NCBI RefSeq assembly: GCF_016858305.2 | Contig: NZ_CP074436.1 | Location: 2,810,001 to 2,874,000, forward strand | Reading direction: 5' to 3' | Length of the DNA: 64,000 nt | Source: Polaribacter sp. Q13 | Lineage (GTDB): Bacteria; Bacteroidota; Bacteroidia; Flavobacteriales; Flavobacteriaceae | Notes under the pieces: generated by a model | Told to the model about the DNA's origin: nothing | Database searches by the model: none | What the model saw: the letters and a program-made list of their open reading frames with translations, nothing else | Program-made: the position numbers and the translations under genes | Shown here: positions 1-8,147 of the stretch, one piece after another | How the letters are laid out: each line of letters opens with the position of its first letter | Numbering within the stretch: the stretch's first letter is position 1

Positions 1-162
1 AACGGTTCCGTTGCTTGTTCCTTTTTCAACAACATTCATATATGGCAATCCTTCACCAGATGAATCTGTAACTTTACCCTTTATAGTTTGTGCTGCCATA
101 GCTAAAGGAAGCATTAAAATTAGGGTAATTAATACGCTTTTAATTAAGTAATTTTCTTTCAT
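1..162 (-). CDS. TonB-dependent outer-membrane receptor, N-terminal fragment
   Basis: Only the first 54 codons are inside the window; the gene runs off the left edge. The start ATG is the complement of 160-162. The product opens with a signal peptide (hydrophobic core LITLILMLPLAM, cleavage near AMAAQ) followed by TIKGKVTDSSGEGLP, the opening strand of the carboxypeptidase-regulatory-like (CarboxypepD_reg) domain that precedes the plug of SusC/RagA-type receptors. The ending EKGTSNGT is the usual continuation of that domain. The role would be TonB-driven uptake across the outer membrane; the substrate cannot be told. It is divergent from the moxR operon. Confidence 0.8.
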   Translation of the reverse strand, partial: MKENYLIKSVLITLILMLPLAMAAQTIKGKVTDSSGEGLPYMNVVEKGTSNGTV

Positions 163-316
163 ATTAACTGATTTTAAAATTATATAAGCTAAATATCGGG
201 TTTTAGAATTATAAACACAACAATTTAACACTTTCTTTGTTTTTTTCGTTTTATTAGAAATTAAAAAAAAATACATCTTTAACCTACTTTTAACAAATAC
301 CAATATGTTAAAATTG

Positions 317-324
317 TAGCTTTG
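317..324 (+). promoter_or_regulatory. Putative -7 element of the moxR/bat operon
   Basis: TAGCTTTG matches the Bacteroidota -7 consensus TAnnTTTG exactly and lies 35 nt before the moxR ATG. No clear TTTG-type -33 element is present at the usual distance, so this is a pattern match only. Confidence 0.45.
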
Positions 325-359
325 TTTTCGTAAAAAATAACACTTAATACAATATTACA

Positions 360-1349
360 ATGGATGTAGATGTAAGAGCTATTAATGAAAAAATAGAAAG
401 AGAAAGTGCCTTTATAGATATTCTTACTTTAGAAATGAATAAAGTAATTGTTGGCCAAAAACAAATGATAGAAAGTTTGTTAATTGGTTTGATTGGAAAC
501 GGTCATATTTTGCTAGAAGGGGTTCCTGGATTAGCAAAAACATTAGCAATTAATACCTTATCTAAAGCGGTACAAGCTTCTTTTAGTAGAGTTCAGTTTA
601 CACCAGATTTACTACCTGCAGATGTTGTTGGAACCATGATTTACAACATGAAGGAAAACAATTTCGAAATTAAAAAAGGGCCTATTTTTGCAAACTTTGT
701 ATTAGCAGATGAGATTAACAGAGCACCTGCAAAAGTGCAATCTGCTTTATTAGAAGCAATGCAAGAGCGCCAGATTACTATTGGAGACACTACTTTTAAG
801 TTAGACGAACCTTTCTTAGTAATGGCAACTCAAAACCCGGTAGAACAAGAAGGGACCTATCCTTTACCAGAAGCACAGGTTGATAGGTTTATGTTGAAGG
901 TTGTTATTGACTACCCAAAATTACAAGACGAACAAATTATTATGCGTCAGAATTTATCTGGCGGATTTGCAAAAGTAAACCCTGTAGTTTCTGTAGCACA
1001 AATTCTAAGAGCAAGAGAAGTAGCTAACGAAGTGTATATGGATGAAAAAATTGAGAAATATATTCTTGATATCATCTTTGCAACTCGTTATCCAGAAAAA
1101 TATAATTTACCACAATTAAAAGATTTAATCAGTTTCGGGGCATCTCCAAGGGGAAGTATCAACCTTGCAAAAGCAGCAAAATGTTATGCTTTTATCAAAA
1201 GAAGAGGGTATGTAATTCCAGAAGATGTTAGAGCGGTTGTTTTTGATATTTTACGTCACAGAATAGGTATTACGTATGAAGCGGAAGCAGAAAATGTAAC
1301 CTCTGTAGATATTATCAACTCAATTATTAATGAGATTGAAGTGCCATAG
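360..1349 (+). CDS. MoxR-family AAA+ ATPase
   Basis: A 329-residue cytoplasmic AAA_3 (MoxR) ATPase. Walker A is GVPGLAKT at residues 54-61, Walker B VLADEIN at 114-120, and the sensor 1 region is MATQNPVEQEGTYPLPEAQ with the family's lid domain after it. MoxR proteins act as chaperones for partner proteins with von Willebrand A (VWA) domains. The next genes code for a DUF58 protein and two VWA membrane proteins, so it is the likely head of the Bat operon, which is linked to aerotolerance and envelope stress in Bacteroides. Length and motifs are complete. The -7 element TAGCTTTG lies just upstream. Confidence 0.95.
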   Translation: MDVDVRAINEKIERESAFIDILTLEMNKVIVGQKQMIESLLIGLIGNGHILLEGVPGLAKTLAINTLSKAVQASFSRVQFTPDLLPADVVGTMIYNMKENNFEIKKGPIFANFVLADEINRAPAKVQSALLEAMQERQITIGDTTFKLDEPFLVMATQNPVEQEGTYPLPEAQVDRFMLKVVIDYPKLQDEQIIMRQNLSGGFAKVNPVVSVAQILRAREVANEVYMDEKIEKYILDIIFATRYPEKYNLPQLKDLISFGASPRGSINLAKAAKCYAFIKRRGYVIPEDVRAVVFDILRHRIGITYEAEAENVTSVDIINSIINEIEVP

Positions 1350-1449
1350 CAAAAAGTTGGCAGTAAAAACAGTTGCAGTTGGCAGTTGCTTACTCATGTT
1401 TTAAAAAAACCGATTCAATTACACGCTTCAACAATTAAACAATTACACG

Positions 1450-2319
1450 TTGCAAACTAAGGAGATACTTAAAAAAGTTCGTAAAATAGAAATTAAGACA
1501 AAACGTTTGTCTAATGATATTTTTGGAGGTGAATACCATTCATCCTTCAAAGGACGTGGTATGACTTTTTCTGAAGTAAGACAATACCAATTTGGCGATG
1601 ATGTTAGAGCAATTGACTGGAATGTTACCGCCCGTTATAACGAACCTTATATAAAGGTTTTTGAGGAAGAACGCGAGTTAACCATGATGCTTTTAGTCGA
1701 TGTTTCTGGTTCTGAATTATTTGGTACATCCACACAGTTTAAAAAAGATACCGTAACAGAAATTGCTGCAACATTAGCTTTTTCTGCTACACAGAATAAC
1801 GATAAAGTAGGTTTAATTTTATTTTCTGATGATGTAGAGCTTTTTATTCCTCCTAAAAAAGGAAAAGGGCATGTTTTAAGAATTATTAGAGAACTGATAG
1901 AATTTAAACCGAAAAGTAAAAAAACCAACATTGCTGCCGCTTTAAAATTTTTATCTAGTGTGATGAAAAAAAGAGCAATTGTTTTTATGTTATCCGATTT
2001 TATGGATGATGATTATGAAAAAACATTAAAAATTGCAGCTAATAAGCATGATTTAACAGGAATAAGAGTCTTTGACAAACATGATGAAGAAATTCCTAAT
2101 TTAGGAATGGTACCTATGTTAGACTCAGAAACTGGCAATGTACAGTTGATAAATACGGCATCGAAATCTGTAAGAACAAGTTACAAAGCAAATGCTTTAC
2201 GTTTGACTGATTATTATATAAACATGTTTAAAAGAAGCGGCGCAGGTACTGTTAACACCAGAGTTGATGAAAACTACGTAAAAAAATTATTAGGTTACTT
2301 TAAACATAAAGGAAGATAG
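1450..2319 (+). CDS. DUF58 domain protein, VWA-like (Bat operon)
   Basis: A 289-residue soluble protein with the DUF58 signature (FKGRGMTFSEVRQY and DDVRAIDWNVTARY, about residues 33-64) followed by a VWA-like fold. The metal site DVSGS is at 84-88. DUF58 proteins are probable MoxR clients. The start is a TTG at 1450: the frame is closed upstream by a TAA at 1402 and holds no ATG, while the N-terminus MQTKEILKKVRKIEIK is the form typical of the family. The 100-nt gap before it is filled by CAGTTGGCAGTT-like and ACAATTAAACAATTACAC-like words that recur elsewhere in this operon. Confidence 0.9.
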   Translation: MQTKEILKKVRKIEIKTKRLSNDIFGGEYHSSFKGRGMTFSEVRQYQFGDDVRAIDWNVTARYNEPYIKVFEEERELTMMLLVDVSGSELFGTSTQFKKDTVTEIAATLAFSATQNNDKVGLILFSDDVELFIPPKKGKGHVLRIIRELIEFKPKSKKTNIAAALKFLSSVMKKRAIVFMLSDFMDDDYEKTLKIAANKHDLTGIRVFDKHDEEIPNLGMVPMLDSETGNVQLINTASKSVRTSYKANALRLTDYYINMFKRSGAGTVNTRVDENYVKKLLGYFKHKGR

Positions 2320-2339
2320 TAACGCAGTTACCCTTAAAA

Positions 2340-3257
2340 ATGAAAAAACAACTATTCTACATACTACTATTCGTTTCAACCATAAGTTTTGCACAAAAAC
2401 CATTGGTAAGAGCAGAAATCGACACCACAAATATTAGAATTGGTGAGCAGTTTAAGTTAAAGATTACCGTGGATGACACACAGAATGTAATCATGCCTAA
2501 GTTGCATCTAAAAGGTCTAGAAATTATAGATTCTACCAAAGTAGACACTGTAAAAAACTCCTTAATAAGAAAGTATATTTTAACCGGTTTTGATAGTGGT
2601 GCATTTTACATTCCGCAACAACAGGTATTTATAAAAAACCAGGCTTTTTTAACAGATTCTTTATTAGTAAATGTAGCAACAATTGCCATTGACACCACCA
2701 AGGTGAAGAAATTCCCTATTAAATCTATTAAAAGTGAACCATATACTTTTGACGATTTCAGAATATATGTTTATATCCTTTTAGCCGCCTTAGCCATCAT
2801 TGGTTTCTGGATTTATTGGTTTGTAATCAGAAAAAGAAAAGAAGAAATAGAAGAAGATACTTATAAAGCAATGCCGCCTTATGAAGAAGCTATTTTTAGA
2901 CTAAATGAATTAGACGAAAAATTATTGTGGCAAAACAATAAAGTAAAAGAATATTATAGTGAATTAACAGAAATTGTTCGTGGTTACATAGAGCGAGAGC
3001 TACATGTGCCTGCCCTAGAAAAAACTACAGATCAGGTTATAGATATGTTAAAGGATTTTAAAGATGCAGAAACGATTCAAACATCAGAAGATACTATTAA
3101 AAAGTTAAAAGGTTTATTACAAGAAGCTGATTTAGTAAAATTTGCAAAATCGAAACCTTTAGCCTTAGAAATCGAAGAAGATAGAAAAGACGCACAAGAT
3201 ATTGTGAGTAATTTAAAACCTAAACCAATTATTGAAGAAAATGATGAATTGGAGTAA
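2340..3257 (+). CDS. BatD-like membrane protein of the Bat operon
   Basis: A 305-residue protein with a signal peptide (residues 1-18, ending SFAQ), an Ig-like periplasmic domain (about 20-130) in which NIRIGEQFKLKITV resembles the opening of BatD repeats, one membrane segment at 142-163, and a charged cytoplasmic tail of about 140 residues. This is a short relative of the full BatD encoded further down. It sits between DUF58 and batA and its end overlaps the batA start, so the two are translationally coupled. Probable role is assembly of the VWA membrane complex. The exact function is not established for the family. Confidence 0.75.
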   Translation: MKKQLFYILLFVSTISFAQKPLVRAEIDTTNIRIGEQFKLKITVDDTQNVIMPKLHLKGLEIIDSTKVDTVKNSLIRKYILTGFDSGAFYIPQQQVFIKNQAFLTDSLLVNVATIAIDTTKVKKFPIKSIKSEPYTFDDFRIYVYILLAALAIIGFWIYWFVIRKRKEEIEEDTYKAMPPYEEAIFRLNELDEKLLWQNNKVKEYYSELTEIVRGYIERELHVPALEKTTDQVIDMLKDFKDAETIQTSEDTIKKLKGLLQEADLVKFAKSKPLALEIEEDRKDAQDIVSNLKPKPIIEENDELE

Positions 3258-4248
3258 TTTTGAATTTCATAGTCCCGAATTTTTATGGCTGCTCATATTA
3301 ATTCCATTAGTAGCCGTTTGGCACTTTTTTATCCGTAAAAAAGATACCGCAGTCTTAACAATGCCAAGTATAAAAGGTTTTAATACAGATTCACTTTTAT
3401 CTAAATTAAAACCCGTCTTATATCTTTTAAGATTACTAGCATTAGCTGCAATTATTGTTGCTTTAGCAAGACCTAGAAATGTTTCTGTTAGTAAAAAAAC
3501 AAAGACCAATAAAGGGATAGATATTGTTATGGCAATTGATGTTTCTGCAAGTATGCTTGCCAGAGATTTAAAACCAAACAGACTAGAAGCTCTTAAAAAA
3601 GTAGCTATCGATTTTGTAGACAGAAGACCCAATGACAGAATAGGAATTGTAGTTTATGCAGGAGAAAGTTTTACCCAAACGCCAATTACAAGCGATAAAG
3701 GAATAGTAAAACGTACTATTTCTGAATTAAAATGGGGACAATTAGAAGGAGGAACTGCCATAGGAATGGGCTTAGGTTCTGCAGTAAACAGATTAAAAGA
3801 AAGCACTGCAAAAAGTAAGGTAATTATCTTATTAACGGATGGTGTAAATAACTCTGGAAATATAGATCCTAGAACAGCTACAGAATTAGCAAAAGAATTA
3901 GGAATTAAAACCTACACCATAGGAATCGGAACCAACGGAATGGCAGATTTTCCGTGGAGTAGAGATCCAAGAACCGGTCAATTAAACTTTAAAAAACAAC
4001 AAGTAGAAATTGATGAAGATTTATTAAAAGAAATTGCCACAGAAACACAAGGAAAATATTTTAGAGCAACAGATAATGAATCTTTAAAAGAGATTTATGA
4101 TGAAATTGACAAGCTCGAAAAAACGAAAATAGAGGAATTTAAGTATTACAATTATCAAGAAAAATATAGAATTTTTGTCTTTTTTGGATTAGGATTCTTA
4201 TTACTAGAGTATTTGTTGAGAAACACCATTTTTAAGTCGTTTATTTAA
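3241..4248 (+). CDS. batA: BatA-like VWA domain membrane protein
   Basis: An inner-membrane VWA protein of about 336 residues. Two N-terminal membrane segments (about 13-31 and 60-77) precede the VWA domain, with a complete MIDAS motif DVSAS at 100-104, and a last membrane segment lies near the C-terminus. Start choice: the frame opens with TTG at 3232, but tandem ATGs at 3241 and 3244 give the more usual N-terminus and overlap the upstream gene by 14-17 nt. In Bacteroides the Bat proteins affect aerotolerance; a MoxR/DUF58/VWA complex at the inner membrane is the usual model. Its pairing with batB is interrupted by a four-helix-bundle gene. Confidence 0.9.
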   Translation: MMNWSNFEFHSPEFLWLLILIPLVAVWHFFIRKKDTAVLTMPSIKGFNTDSLLSKLKPVLYLLRLLALAAIIVALARPRNVSVSKKTKTNKGIDIVMAIDVSASMLARDLKPNRLEALKKVAIDFVDRRPNDRIGIVVYAGESFTQTPITSDKGIVKRTISELKWGQLEGGTAIGMGLGSAVNRLKESTAKSKVIILLTDGVNNSGNIDPRTATELAKELGIKTYTIGIGTNGMADFPWSRDPRTGQLNFKKQQVEIDEDLLKEIATETQGKYFRATDNESLKEIYDEIDKLEKTKIEEFKYYNYQEKYRIFVFFGLGFLLLEYLLRNTIFKSFI

Positions 4249-4375
4249 AATGTTGTGTAACTGATGAATTGTTTAATCGTGTAATTGTAAAAGACGTTAT
4301 TAATTCATAAAACTAGGAAGTTTAAATTTAAAAAAAAATGGAAACATTTATGTATTTAAAAGTACAAATTAACAG

Positions 4376-4798
4376 TTACACGATTACACTTTTAAACAAT
4401 TAAACAAAAAAAAGATGTATGTATTTTCATTTGAAAAACTAAAGGTTTGGCAAGAAGCTATAGACTTCTCTGTTGAGGTTTATATTATCACTAAAAACTT
4501 TCCTACCGATGAAAAATACGGAATTACAAGTCAATTAAAAAGAGCGTCAAATTCAATTTCAGCAAATATAGCAGAAGGTACATCTAGAATTACAAATAAA
4601 GACAAAGCACATTTTTCAACAATAGCATTTAGCTCAACAATGGAAGTTTTAAATCATATTATTTTATGTCATAAACTTCAATTTATAAACGAAGAAATTT
4701 ATAATGACTTGCGTAAGAGAATTTATAAAATATCTAACATGTTAAACGCTTTACGCAAAGCACAATTAAAACCTGTGTAAAAAGGTGTAATCGTGTAA
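4376..4798. repeat. Perfect 14-bp inverted repeat flanking a four-helix-bundle gene
   Basis: TTACACGATTACAC at 4376-4389 and its exact reverse complement GTGTAATCGTGTAA at 4785-4798 bracket the ORF at 4415-4780, 25 nt before its ATG and 4 nt after its stop codon. A further copy of the core, TAATCGTGTAAT, lies at 4274-4285. The arrangement looks like a small inserted cassette between batA and batB. No transposase or target-site duplication was recognised. Confidence 0.7.
4415..4780 (+). CDS. Four helix bundle protein (23S rRNA intervening-sequence protein family)
   Basis: A 121-residue all-helical protein of the TIGR02436 / S23 family. The hallmarks are FEKLKVWQEAIDFS at the start, then FPTDEKYGITSQLKRASNSI and SANIAEG. 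Relatives are encoded in spirochaete 23S rRNA intervening sequences and, more distantly, include the Avd accessory protein of diversity-generating retroelements. Its own molecular role is unknown. Here it interrupts the otherwise continuous batA-batB pair and is flanked by a perfect 14-bp inverted repeat. It has no obvious link to Bat function, and I infer an inserted cassette. No reverse transcriptase is nearby. Confidence 0.9.
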   Translation: MYVFSFEKLKVWQEAIDFSVEVYIITKNFPTDEKYGITSQLKRASNSISANIAEGTSRITNKDKAHFSTIAFSSTMEVLNHIILCHKLQFINEEIYNDLRKRIYKISNMLNALRKAQLKPV

Positions 4799-4875
4799 TA
4801 GTTTATTTGTGTAACCGTGCTCACTCAGGTTTTACAAACAACAATTACACAATTCAACAGTTAAACAATTAAACA

Positions 4876-5922
4876 ATGTATCGTATAGAAGAACCAATTT
4901 ATTTTTCCCTTTTAATAATCATTCCAGCAATGATTGTTGTTTTCTTGTTGGTTTTATGGTGGAAAAAAAGAACGCAAAAGAAATTCGCTGATTTAGATTT
5001 AATACAAAAATTAGCGCCAAATTCATCCACATTTAAATCCGTTTTAAAACTGGTATTTTTACTGTTAGGAATCACTTTTTTAGTAATAGCTTTAGTAAAC
5101 CCAAAAATGGGAACCAAACTAAAAACGGTAAAAAGAGAAGGTGTAGATATCGTTTTTGCATTAGATGTATCTAAAAGTATGTTGGCAGAAGATATTGCGC
5201 CTAACAGATTAGAAAAAGCAAAACAAATCATTTCTAAAACGATAGACAAATTAGGCTCAGATAGAGTTGGTATTATTATTTATGCAGGAAATGCGTATCC
5301 TCTTTTACCAATAACCACAGATCATGCGGCAGCAAATATGTTTTTGCAAAACGCCAATCCAGATATGGTTTCTAGCCAAGGAACCGATATCAACGGAGCA
5401 TTAGAACTAGCAAAAACATATTATAATAATGACGACCAAACCAACCGTTTTTTAGTCATTATTTCCGATGGGGAAGATCATCAAGAAGAAACTAAACAAG
5501 TAGCACAAACATTAACAAACGAAGGTATTAAAATCTACACCATTGGTGTGGGTACAGAAAATGGAGGACCAATACCAATGCGCGTAAATGGCTCTATGAT
5601 TGGCTATAAAAAAGACAATAAAGGAGAAACAGTAATTACCAAGCGCATGCCAGACATTTTAGAAGGTATTGCAGATGCTGCAGACGGACAGTATATTGAT
5701 GGTAATATAACAGAAAAGCCAGTTTCAGTAATTGCAGATATTATTGCAAATGCAGAAAAAAGCGAATTCGAAACCAAACAATTTTCCGATTACAAGGACC
5801 AATTTCAATGGTTTTTAGCAATTGGCTTACTATTCTTGCTTATTGATATTTTCTTATTTGATAAGAAAACAAAATGGTTACGAAAAGTAGATTTGTTTGA
5901 TGAAGAAAAAACGAAGAAATAA
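4876..5922 (+). CDS. batB: BatB-like VWA domain membrane protein
   Basis: A 348-residue paralogue of the preceding VWA protein. Membrane segments at about 9-28 and 55-74, VWA domain with MIDAS motif DVSKS at 97-101, a glycine-rich VWA core (IYTIGVGTENGG), and a C-terminal membrane segment around 312-330 followed by a charged tail. It probably pairs with BatA in the inner membrane with the VWA domain exposed. It starts directly after a run of ACAATTACAC/TTAAACAATTAAAC repeats and is followed by a terminator-like hairpin. The rest of the operon (batC-E) is displaced by a glycosyltransferase gene. Confidence 0.9.
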   Translation: MYRIEEPIYFSLLIIIPAMIVVFLLVLWWKKRTQKKFADLDLIQKLAPNSSTFKSVLKLVFLLLGITFLVIALVNPKMGTKLKTVKREGVDIVFALDVSKSMLAEDIAPNRLEKAKQIISKTIDKLGSDRVGIIIYAGNAYPLLPITTDHAAANMFLQNANPDMVSSQGTDINGALELAKTYYNNDDQTNRFLVIISDGEDHQEETKQVAQTLTNEGIKIYTIGVGTENGGPIPMRVNGSMIGYKKDNKGETVITKRMPDILEGIADAADGQYIDGNITEKPVSVIADIIANAEKSEFETKQFSDYKDQFQWFLAIGLLFLLIDIFLFDKKTKWLRKVDLFDEEKTKK

Positions 5923-6016
5923 TAAACTCTGTTATTCCGAGGTACGAAGTAACCACTTAATTTAAAAAGATTAATTTCTTAAATACTTACATCGTTTTAC
6001 ATAGAACTACTTTTAT

Positions 6017-6060
6017 AAAGAGCCGATTAATATTTTAATCGGCTCTTTATTTTTATTTAT
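6017..6060 (+). terminator. Rho-independent terminator after batB
   Basis: A perfect 14-bp stem AAAGAGCCGATTAA / TTAATCGGCTCTTT with a TATT loop, followed by a T-rich tract (6049-6060). It would end the moxR-batB transcript before the glycosyltransferase gene. Confidence 0.8.
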
Positions 6061-6072
6061 TTCCTAAAAACA

Positions 6073-6130
6073 GTGTATTTTATATTCTAAAAAGGATACT
6101 TCTTACCCACTTAATGGGTAAAAAATACAC
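6073..6130. promoter_or_regulatory. Nested inverted repeats upstream of the glycosyltransferase gene
   Basis: The outer arms GTGTATTTT (6073-6081) and AAAATACAC (6122-6130) are exact reverse complements. Inside them TTACCCA-CTTAA-TGGGTAA (6103-6121) is a second perfect 7-bp palindrome. The centre lies about 125 nt before the start codon, a position suited to a dimeric regulator binding site. The regulator is unknown. Confidence 0.45.
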
Positions 6131-6235
6131 ACTTAAAACACCTTTAAAAAGGTAACTATCTGTAAACAAGTATTTACATCAACTGGTACATTAATTGATT
6201 TCATTTAGATACAAAAGATCTAAATAATATTCAAC

Positions 6236-7630
6236 ATGAAATCTGAAACCTTTAGTTTAAAATTACATAATAATAAATTTTCTATAGAAGATAAAAAAAA
6301 ATCTCCTATTAATTTTAAAGCTATTGTTACACTAGCAGGCTCATTTGTTATTATGATAGGAGCTGCCTATGCTGTTTATCTGTTACAAGATGATTTTTCT
6401 AAATTTAATATCAACAGACTAAACAACAACTTTGGTTTCCTTTTTTTTATGCTGGCCGCCGCTCTTTTTGCATTTGGAGCAATGACTTTTCTATATGATA
6501 TATACCTATACTTTAAATACAAACCAATACCATCTGTAAGTAATGAAGAATTACCTACAGTTACCGTAATTGTACCAGCTTACAACGAAGGAAAACAAGT
6601 TTGGGATACTTTAAAAAGCTTAGCTAAAAGTGATTATCCAAAAGAAAAATTACAATTATTATCTATAGATGATGGTAGTAAAGATGATACTTGGTATTGG
6701 ATGCAAGAAGCTAAAAGAATTTTAGGAGACCAAGTAACCATTATGCAACAACCTAAAAACATGGGCAAAAGACATGCTTTATACCGTGGTTTTAATATGG
6801 GTAAAGGAGAAATTTTTGTTACTGTTGATAGTGATTCTATCGTTAAAGAAGACACTCTTAGAAATTTAGTGAGTCCGTTAGTTACCAATAAAAAATGTGG
6901 AGCTGTTGCGGGTAATATTCAAGTACTGAATAATAAAAAAGCTTTATTACCAAAAATGCTAAATGTAAGTTTTGTAATGAGTTTCGAGTTTAAACGTTCT
7001 GCAGAAAGTAGTTTAAACTCCGTATTATGTACTCCTGGTGCTTTAGCCGCTTATAGATCAACTGCTGTTTTTGCTTGTTTACCAGAATGGATAGACCAAA
7101 AATTTATGGGAAAAGCTTCTGATATTGGAGAAGACAGAGCATTAACTAATATGATTTTAAAACAAGGTTACAGCGTGTTATTTCAAAAAAATGCATATGC
7201 CTATACCAATGTTCCTGAAGATTACACAGGCTTGTATAAAATGTTTATTAGATGGGGAAGAAGTAATGTTAGAGAAAACATAGCCATGTATAAATATGTA
7301 TTTACAAACTTTAAAGAAGGTAGTAAATTCGGATCAAGATTGTTGTTTGTAACTCAGTCCATAAAAATGATTATGTCTTATCCCTTTTTATTTTTTATGA
7401 TGTATTTTATTTTTATGCACCCTGTATTATTTATAAGCTCAACCTTATTAAGTATTTTAATTACATCAACATTTCCTGTATTATTTTATACTAAAAAATA
7501 TGATTTAAAAGAAGCACTGTGGGCATATTCATACAGTATTTTATATACTTTTGGCTTATTCTGGATTACACCCTACGCAATTGCAACAGCTGGTAAAAGC
7601 GGATGGTTAACTCGTGAATTAGCTGCTTAA
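6236..7630 (+). CDS. Membrane glycosyltransferase family 2, hyaluronan synthase/NodC-like
   Basis: A 464-residue integral-membrane GT2 enzyme. Two N-terminal membrane segments (about 29-50 and 66-92), then the GT-A domain: VIVPAYNEG (111-119), nucleotide-binding IDDGSKDD (144-151), DxD motif DSD (198-200), acceptor/base motif GEDR (298-301), and RWGRSNVREN (339-348), the variant of Q(Q/R)xRW seen in hyaluronan synthase and NodC (RWSKSxxRE). About four C-terminal membrane segments follow. This pattern suggests a processive beta-glycosyltransferase making and extruding an N-acetylglucosamine-containing polymer. The exact sugar is unknown. It splits the bat operon, with its own upstream palindromes and a strong terminator. 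Confidence 0.88.
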   Translation: MKSETFSLKLHNNKFSIEDKKKSPINFKAIVTLAGSFVIMIGAAYAVYLLQDDFSKFNINRLNNNFGFLFFMLAAALFAFGAMTFLYDIYLYFKYKPIPSVSNEELPTVTVIVPAYNEGKQVWDTLKSLAKSDYPKEKLQLLSIDDGSKDDTWYWMQEAKRILGDQVTIMQQPKNMGKRHALYRGFNMGKGEIFVTVDSDSIVKEDTLRNLVSPLVTNKKCGAVAGNIQVLNNKKALLPKMLNVSFVMSFEFKRSAESSLNSVLCTPGALAAYRSTAVFACLPEWIDQKFMGKASDIGEDRALTNMILKQGYSVLFQKNAYAYTNVPEDYTGLYKMFIRWGRSNVRENIAMYKYVFTNFKEGSKFGSRLLFVTQSIKMIMSYPFLFFMMYFIFMHPVLFISSTLLSILITSTFPVLFYTKKYDLKEALWAYSYSILYTFGLFWITPYAIATAGKSGWLTRELAA

Positions 7631-7679
7631 CTAAATTAAAAGCACAACATTTTCTTACTTTTTAGTTTGTAAAAAAAAT

Positions 7680-7727
7680 TACGCAATCCATTAATTAACA
7701 GCACTATGTTAATTAATGGATTGCGTA
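7680..7727 (+). terminator. Long perfect hairpin terminator after the glycosyltransferase gene
   Basis: A perfect 20-bp stem (arms 7680-7699 and 7708-7727, beginning TACGCAATCC) closes on the 8-nt loop AGCACTAT and is followed by TTTGTTTATG. The stem is unusually long for a simple terminator. Confidence 0.7.
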
Positions 7728-8147
7728 TTTGTTTATGTTGAAAATAAAAAGTTGCCTGTTTTTGAGTACTAAAAATACATTTCTATTAAAATGATAATAT
7801 CTTTTTAAAAAACTCATTTTTAGAAAATCTACAAAAGATAAAAATTCTATTTTTTCAACAATTTAACCACTTCCAAATTCATCTAAACTACTCCTAATAT
7901 TTTAGAATTTTTAAAGCCTAAAAAAGCCTTTATTTCTAAGTATTAATAGTATTTTAGCAAAAAAGGAGTCTCTATTTTTTAGCTTATTATTTAATAAAAA
8001 TAACAACTTCTTAACAAAATTCTTTTTTTGAATGACTTACTTTTGTATTGTTCTTTTGAAATTAAAAATTACAGTAAGAATGGGGGTCATAATTCCTAAA
8101 AACTAGTCTGCAAAAAGTCTAGAACAGGAACCCATAAAGAAATAATC
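7728..8147. other. Intergenic region upstream of batC with a putative promoter
   Basis: About 420 nt of very AT-rich sequence without a credible ORF. TACTTTTG at 8038-8045 fits the -7 consensus TAnnTTTG and would give a leader of about 95 nt before the batC ATG. This supports batC-E being transcribed separately from batA/B. Confidence 0.45.

Larger units (their letters stand above)
5923..6235. other. Intergenic region between batB and the glycosyltransferase gene
   Basis: This 313-nt gap holds a degenerate repeat trace (GTTATTCCGAGGTACGAAG, 5931-5949), the perfect hairpin at 6017-6048, and two nested inverted repeats at 6073-6130. A short TGTAAA/TTTACA palindrome (6161-6176) lies closer to the gene. 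No ORF is convincing. Confidence 0.6.

Noticed and set aside
4415..4780. Avd accessory gene of a diversity-generating retroelement
   Set aside because: No reverse transcriptase, template repeat or variable repeat lies in the window.
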